Below are positions 58,949 to 64,000 of a DNA stretch of 64,000 bases, piece after piece. The notes beneath the pieces are model-generated. The model was not told where the DNA came from and did not search any database. It worked only from the letters and a program-made list of their open reading frames with translations. This stretch comes from Marisa cornuarietis. Its lineage: Eukaryota > Mollusca > Gastropoda > Architaenioglossa > Ampullariidae. Every line of letters starts with the position of its first letter. Position 1 is the first letter of the stretch. The stretch covers positions 310,001 to 374,000 of the forward strand of contig SMMW01000623.1 in assembly GCA_004794655.1 (NCBI GenBank), written 5' to 3'. Both the position numbers and the translations under genes were made by a program.

Positions 58949-59218
58949 CTGACGTCAGAAAGTCCGCCTTCAAAGAGTCCAACCTCTGTGGCGGCAAGCC
59001 CTGTGACCCTGACAAGAGGATGCCCAGCTCCAAGGATCTAACTTTGTGCGGGGGCAAGCCATGTGACCCTCACAAGATGATGCCCAGCTCCAGGGACCCT
59101 CCTCTGTGTGGAGGCAAGCCGTGTGGCCTTGAAGCCCACTGTTCCGAGGACAAGTGCTTGTGCCTTGATAACCTGAATGAGGCGGATGCTAACGGACACT
59201 GTCCCCCGCCAGATCTAG
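58949..59218 (+). CDS. Exon C: cysteine-rich EGF-like exon with an internal repeat
   Basis: The acceptor is CTCTTATTTGTGCAG (ending at 58948) and the donor is GTAACA at 59219. The exon is 270 nt, phase 1-1, and follows exon B in frame. It encodes DVRKSAFKE, then 20-residue repeats: SNLCGGKPCDPDKRMPSSKD, LTLCGGKPCDPHKMMPSSRD and PPLCGGKPCGLEAHC. The third copy runs on into SEDKCLCLDNLNEADANGHC, completing one EGF pattern (C-x4-C-x5-C-x4-C-x1-C-x14-C). The first two copies carry only the first cysteine pair of an EGF domain. The repeat is also visible at DNA level as a 60-bp tandem unit. No membrane segment or stop is seen, so the gene continues downstream beyond what I can find. Confidence 0.78.
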
Positions 59219-59394
59219 GTAACACACACATCACAGACAATCAACTCCAACTCCAGTGAGCAAACTACCCCAAAACACTGGTTCGTTAACTCCAAGGTAA
59301 CAAATGTCACAGAAACCGCCCCCCCCCACAAACTCCAGTGAACAGGCGAGTTACAAACTCTGCTCCCCATTCAGATGGCAGCACACGGCAGGTG
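59219..59394. other. Intron start after exon C
   Basis: Unique sequence with a short C run near 59318-59327. No further exon was seen. Confidence 0.4.
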
Positions 59395-59483
59395 TCCCTC
59401 AACTAGACTGGTAGTACATGACTAGACTCTAGCCCTAATAACTAGACTGGCAGTACATAGCTAAGCTCTAGCCCTAATAACTA
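59395..59483 (+). repeat. 39-bp minisatellite, left part
   Basis: The unit is CTAGACTGGCAGTACATGGC followed by TAGACTCTAGCCCTAATAA. The array is split by the transposon at 59484 and resumes at 60452. Confidence 0.92.
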
Positions 59484-60451
59484 CCCAGATAGCATTTAAA
59501 CCTTTAATAAATGTTTTATAAATGTTCTTACAAAATGTTTGAATAATGTTTGCAGGAAATGTTTTCAAAATGTTTATTTTGCACATCGGAAAAATGTTTT
59601 CTTAACGTTTACATTCAAACTATTTTAAAACTTATTTTCTACCTTTTTAAGCTCTTTTATAAACATTTTCCTGTAAAGCATTTAATAGTTGTGTCACAAC
59701 CCCGGGAAGCGTGACTCTCACTTTCTCTCTCTCTCTTTCTTCCAATTGACATGCACGGGCCAGACAAATACAGGTTCTTTTGCACAAATAAATTTTATCT
59801 ACAGATAAAAAAATTGTCTTCCACTCCTCCATCCAATTCAGCCCCTTCTCATTGTCCCCGATTCTCTCACGTCACATATCTTTTGACATCATCCATACGC
59901 ATTCAGACAAACTGACGTCATTCTCTCACGTCACACATCTTTTGACATCATCAAAATGATGTCATTCTCTCACGTCTCACATCTTTTGACATCATAGACA
60001 TTCAGACAAACTGACGTCATTCACCCTCTTTCGTTCTTCCAGTTCTTCCAAACTCGCATCAGCAAGTTCAGCTAGACAAGTTTTTCTGAGCCAATATTAC
60101 TTAATAGTAAGCGTCTTTATTCTGTTCTATAGCTTCCATCCTCTGTGGTTTTTCTCATTCAACCATCCCTTACTAAGTCATACATTCTACGTCATACTCA
60201 CTACATCATAATCCTACGTCATACAACTTAAGAAGTTTTCGGCAAATGTTTACATAACATTTATTTAATATTTTGGATTAAATGTTATGTTTCCTACCAT
60301 TTTAAAATATTTGCAAAATGTTTCAGTTTTAAATGTTTATTCGGTAAATTTTTCTAAAATGTTTATAAAATGTTTCATATCAAACTTTTACATTATTACA
60401 ACTATGTTAGCGTTTTTAAAACGTTTATAAAATGTTTCATTGCTATCTGGG
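59484..60451. mobile_element. Compact TIR DNA transposon (968 bp), non-autonomous
   Basis: The ends are CCCAGATAGCATTTAAACCT and, on the right, the reverse complement of CCCAGATAGCAATGAAACAT. TA flanks both sides (59482-59483, 60452-60453) where the uninterrupted 39-bp repeat has one TA. Interior landmarks match the 8408-21901 copy in order: ACATGCACGGGCCAGACAAA, several CTCACGTCACACATCTTTTG units, AATATTACTTAATAG, and ATTCTACGTCATAC. There is no coding region. Its size makes it the natural reference for the unexpanded element. Confidence 0.93.
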
Positions 60452-60640
60452 TAGACTGGCAGTACATGGCTAGACTCTAGCCCTGCTAACTAGACTGGTA
60501 GTACATGGCTAGACTCTAGCCCTAATAACTAGACTGGCAGTACATGGCTAGACTCTAGCCCTGCTAACTAGACTGGTAGTACATGGCTAGACTCTAGCCC
60601 TAATAACTAGACTGGCAGTACATGGCTAGGCGCTAGTCTA
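60452..60640 (+). repeat. 39-bp minisatellite, right part
   Basis: Two versions alternate (CCCTGCTAACTAGACTGGTAG and CCCTAATAACTAGACTGGCAG), giving a 78-bp higher-order unit. Confidence 0.92.
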
Positions 60641-61660
60641 GGTGGTTGGCAGGGAGCCAACAACTGAACCGCTCCTATTTGAGGGCACGCTTAGCTGACT
60701 GCTCACTCTTAACCATTTAGCTTATGGAGTGCGCGACAGGCCCGGTGCTTTCACATGACGTCACCATAAGTTCTTTCACCCGCCCAACACTGTACTCAGC
60801 CGTTGTAAATTAGCTTGACCTCGTAACCGTCCTGACCTCCTGACCTCAGTGTAAACTTTCTTCTCTTTAGTCCGCTAGCCTGGAAGAAGACTAGTGCTAG
60901 GCTTGCAACTCCATGATGGTTGTGGAACATTTATTTCCCTTTGTAACTGGTTAACTTCTTTTATATTGATTGACTTTGTAACTGTTTACTTTATTTATTT
61001 ATTTATGCCTTTAGATGCTGAGGCAATAAGCTTGCTACTACATGTTATACAGTTTGTAACTGTTTAGATTATTTATTTATTTATGCCTTTAGATGGTCAG
61101 GCACTAAGCTTGCTACTACACGTTATACAGTTGCTTTAATTATCACCTTGTGTCATGTGTTTTTCTGTTCATTGAGGTGTCAAACACTAAGATTGCGACA
61201 TAACATTTCCTTATTAATCTGATCAGTGAGGGGTCAAGCTCTCAGCTTGCTACAATCTTATAATTATTCATATTTTTACGTAGCTGTGCTAACACTAGTC
61301 TGGCCCTGACATACTGAGTTATATTGTTAGTTATCCATTGACTCAATTAGCTGCTCAGCTATCATCTGATTAGAGCGTTAAGTTTCTAGCAAGAAGGTTG
61401 ACGGCTGGATGTTCTAATATACCTCCCAGTCACCTCCTGGTCATATCCTGGTCATATCCTGGTCATCGCCTGGTCATCACTTGTCCCAGAGACACTCACC
61501 ACAAAATGCACGCCTCTGGTCCATAATCATGTTTGCGGAGTGTGTTGTAAACAACAACAACAACAACAACAAGACTTATTTGCGATCCCGAGGTTTTGAG
61601 GGCACTCCCACATGAAACCCCTGTGCCTGTAGGCAGGCGCACCACATCGGTGACGTTTGA
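60641..61660. other. Mostly unique DNA with an 83-bp tandem duplication
   Basis: A segment with TTTGTAACTGTTTA, TTATTTATTTATGCCTTTAGAT and AAGCTTGCTACTACA occurs twice in tandem at about 60973-61055 and 61056-61135. (CAA)n lies at about 61550-61571. No gene recognised. Confidence 0.5.
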
Positions 61661-61940
61661 GGGCAACCTTACGTCCTTCTGACGTTTGAGGGTCCTTCTG
61701 ACGTTTGAGGGCAGCCTTAGGTCCTTCTGACGTTTGAGGGCAGCCTTAGGTCCTTCTGACGTTTGAGGGCAGCCTTAGGTCCTTCTGACGTTTGAGGGCA
61801 GCCTTACGTCCTCCTGACGTTTGAGGGCAGCCTTACGTCCTCCTGACGTTTGAGGGCAGCCTTACGTCCTCCTGACGTTTGGGGGCAGCCTTACGTCCTC
61901 CTGACGTTTGAGGGCAGCCTTACGTCCTCCTGACGATTCA
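61661..61940 (+). repeat. 29-bp minisatellite, core GACGTTTGAGGGCAGCCTTA
   Basis: About nine copies. GGTCCTTCT units on the left give way to CGTCCTCCT units on the right. Confidence 0.95.
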
Positions 61941-62275
61941 GGACAGTCGTCCAGCAGCCTGAATATTGTTAAAACATCCCGATTGCTCTCTGATGTGTCC
62001 GGGACAACCTCTGACGTCGACTAAAGGCGAGATTTCACGAGAGATCTTACAGCTCCTGCGGCAAGCTCTGGTCCACTAGCCTTTGTTAACAAATTGTTCC
62101 TTAAAAAGCATCGGCGATGAAAGAGAAAAAACCCCTTGAGGCAAGAGACCAGTGGATGAAATATTCAGGGAAGCTCATCACTTCAAGTGGTCCCAAGGCC
62201 TCAAACCGCGAATAGTGGTTGTCACCTCCAGCCCTCTACTCCGACACTGGAATAGAGGTGTACTCCACATTCGTG
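61941..62275. other. Unique DNA with no recognised gene
   Basis: I see no coding, RNA or repeat feature here. Confidence 0.4.
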
Positions 62276-62495
62276 ACTTATACAGCATGTAGCTTATAGT
62301 CTACAACACGTGTATACATTCATGACTACAGCACGTAGCTTATAGTCTACAACACGTGTATACATTCATGACTACAGCACGTAGCTTATAGTCTACAACA
62401 CGTGTATACATTCATGACTACAACACGTACCTTAAAGTCTACAACACGTGTATACATTTGTGACTACAGCACGTAGCATATAGTCTACAACAGCT
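62276..62495 (+). repeat. 46-bp minisatellite, core CAGCACGTAGCTTATAGTCT
   Basis: The unit continues ACAACACGTGTATACATTCATGACTA. About four and a half copies. A purine-rich GA tract follows at about 62510-62585. Confidence 0.94.
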
Positions 62496-62755
62496 GTATA
62501 CATTCGTATGTGAGCGAGAGAGCGAGAGAAAGAGAGGCAGAGGTAAGAGAGAGAGAGAGAGAGGGGAATAGAAAGGAAAGGAGGGGGCTGTCAGTGAAAA
62601 CTGTAGGCGGGTGTCAGGGGGTGACAGGTAGGGTGGCATAGTTGTGCTCGATATTCTCTCTCGCCCTACAAGCCGGAAGCAGAAATAATTGGAGGCTGCT
62701 TTATGTCCGGTGTCCAGTGCACGGCACACCCTTGTCAGCAGCTGCACCAGCTACT
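62496..62755. other. Purine-rich and unique DNA with no recognised gene
   Basis: A GAGAGA-type tract (62510-62585) accounts for the Leu/Ser-rich minus-strand frame 62439-62747. I do not treat that frame as a gene. Confidence 0.4.
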
Positions 62756-64000
62756 AGTCTGTAGCAACACATCTACTGGCCTCGTGTCTATGATGTTGTG
62801 TAGTAACACATCTACTGGTCTCCTGTCTATGATGTTGGGTGGTCAAATCTACTGGCCTCCTGTCTATGTTGTTGTGTAGTCACATCTACTGGCCTTCTGA
62901 CTATGTTGTTGTGTAGTAACATCTACTGGCCTCCTGTCTATGTTGTTGTGTAGTAACATCTACTGGCCTTCTGTCTATGTTTTTGTGTAGTAACATCTAC
63001 TGGCCTTCTGACTATGTTGTGTAGTAGCACATCTACTGGCCTCCTGTCTATGTTGTTGTGTAGTCACATCTACTGGCCTTCTGACTATGTTGTTGTGTAG
63101 TAACATCTACTGGCCTCCTGTCTATGTTGTTGTGTAGTAACATCTACTGGCCTTCTGTCTATGTTTTTGTGTAGTAACATCTACTGGCCTTCTGACTATG
63201 TTGTTGTGTAGTAGCACATCTACTGGCCTCCTGTCTATGTTGTTGTGTAGTAACACATCTACTGGCCTCGTGTCTATGTTGTTGTGTAGTAACATCTACT
63301 GGCCTCCTGTCTATGTTGTTGTGTAGTAGCACATCTACTGGCCTCCTGTCTATGTTGTTGTGTAGTAACACATCTACTGGCCTTCTGACTATGTTGTTGT
63401 GTAGTAGCACATCTACTGGCCTCCTGTCTATGTTGTTGTGTAGTAACACATCTACTGGCCTTCTGACTATGTTGTTGTGTAGTAACATCTACTGGCCTCC
63501 TGTCTATGTTGTTGTGTAGTAACACATCTACTGGCCTTCTGACTATGTTGTTGTGTAGTAGCACATCTACTGGCCTCCTGTCTATGATGTTGGGTAGTCA
63601 AATCTACTGGCCTCCTGTCTATGTTGTTGTGTAGTCACATCTACTGGCCTTCTGACTATGTTGTTGTGTAGTAGCACATCTACTGGCCTCCTGTCTATGT
63701 TGTTGTGTAGTAACACATCTACTGGCCTCCTGTCTATGTTGTTGTGTAGTCACATTTACTGGCCTTCTGACTATGTTGTTGTGTAGTAACATCTACTGGC
63801 CTCCTGTCTATGTTGTTGTGTAGTAACATCTACTGGCCTTCTGTCTATGTTTTTGTGTAGTAACATCTACTGGCCTTCTGACTATGTTGTGTAGTAGCAC
63901 ATCTACTGGCCTCCTGTCTATGTTGTTGTGTAGTCACATCTACTGGCCTTCTGACTATGTTGTTGTGTAGTAACATCTACTGGCCTCCTGTCTATGTTGT
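62756..64000 (+). repeat. Minisatellite of about 39 bp running off the window end
   Basis: The unit is ACATCTACTGGCCTCCTGTC followed by TATGTTGTTGTGTAGTAAC. Variants (GACTATG, TGTTTTTGTG, AGTAGCAC, AGTCAC) recur in long ordered blocks: the order from about 62820 to 63210 recurs from about 63580. The array is not complete within the window. Confidence 0.96.

Noticed and set aside
62439..62747. Leu/Ser-rich minus-strand frame resembling a membrane protein
   Set aside because: The hydrophobic stretch is the translation of a GA/CT-rich low-complexity tract.

Overview
The window looks like nuclear DNA of an animal, most likely a marine invertebrate; a mollusc such as a gastropod is my guess, not a demonstrated fact. 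The reasons are non-LTR retrotransposons of L2 and related types, a TA-target DNA transposon, a hAT-type transposase relic, an 18S rRNA fragment of metazoan type, microsatellites, and exons with GT/AG boundaries that encode EGF-like modules. There are no bacterial-style genes or operons. Well over half of the 64 kb is tandem repeat: about 25 minisatellite arrays with units of about 24 to 93 bp, several showing higher-order duplication.

Layout. 0-8 kb: unassigned DNA with a 39/40-bp array (3.7-5.4 kb). 7.9-22 kb: a 50-bp array split by a DNA transposon with near-perfect inverted ends and TA duplications. That transposon carries a 12.5-kb insert consisting mostly of one 11.5-kb minisatellite. 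22-34 kb: more arrays, a tRNA-like SINE candidate, a 5'-truncated L2 retrotransposon with an intact RT frame (26.0-27.5 kb), a broken hAT/DUF4371 transposase split by a minisatellite (29.9-30.8 kb), and a CpG-rich block with clustered ACGTCA sites (about 33.1-33.3 kb) that may be a promoter. 34.5-39 kb: a 44-bp AT-rich array interrupted by a GC-rich insert that contains the 3' part of an 18S rRNA gene on the minus strand and is flanked by a 7-bp duplication. 39.5-43.9 kb: a 29-bp array. 45.9-53.3 kb: a nested set in which L2-like fragments flank pieces related to the DNA transposon, which flank a 28-bp array, which holds a second, frameshifted LINE. 53.8-64 kb: further arrays, two EGF-type exons, and a compact 968-bp copy of the same DNA transposon.

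The only host protein-coding signal I can support is one plus-strand gene with exons at 43891-43997, 56988-57170 and 58949-59218. The exon phases fit each other (2-1, 1-1, 1-1) and the joined frame stays open. It encodes a secreted or membrane-anchored cysteine-rich EGF-like protein. Its introns are packed with minisatellites and mobile elements, and its first exon may lie near 33.3-33.9 kb (weak). The remaining open frames are mostly by-products of tandem repeats whose unit length is a multiple of three.
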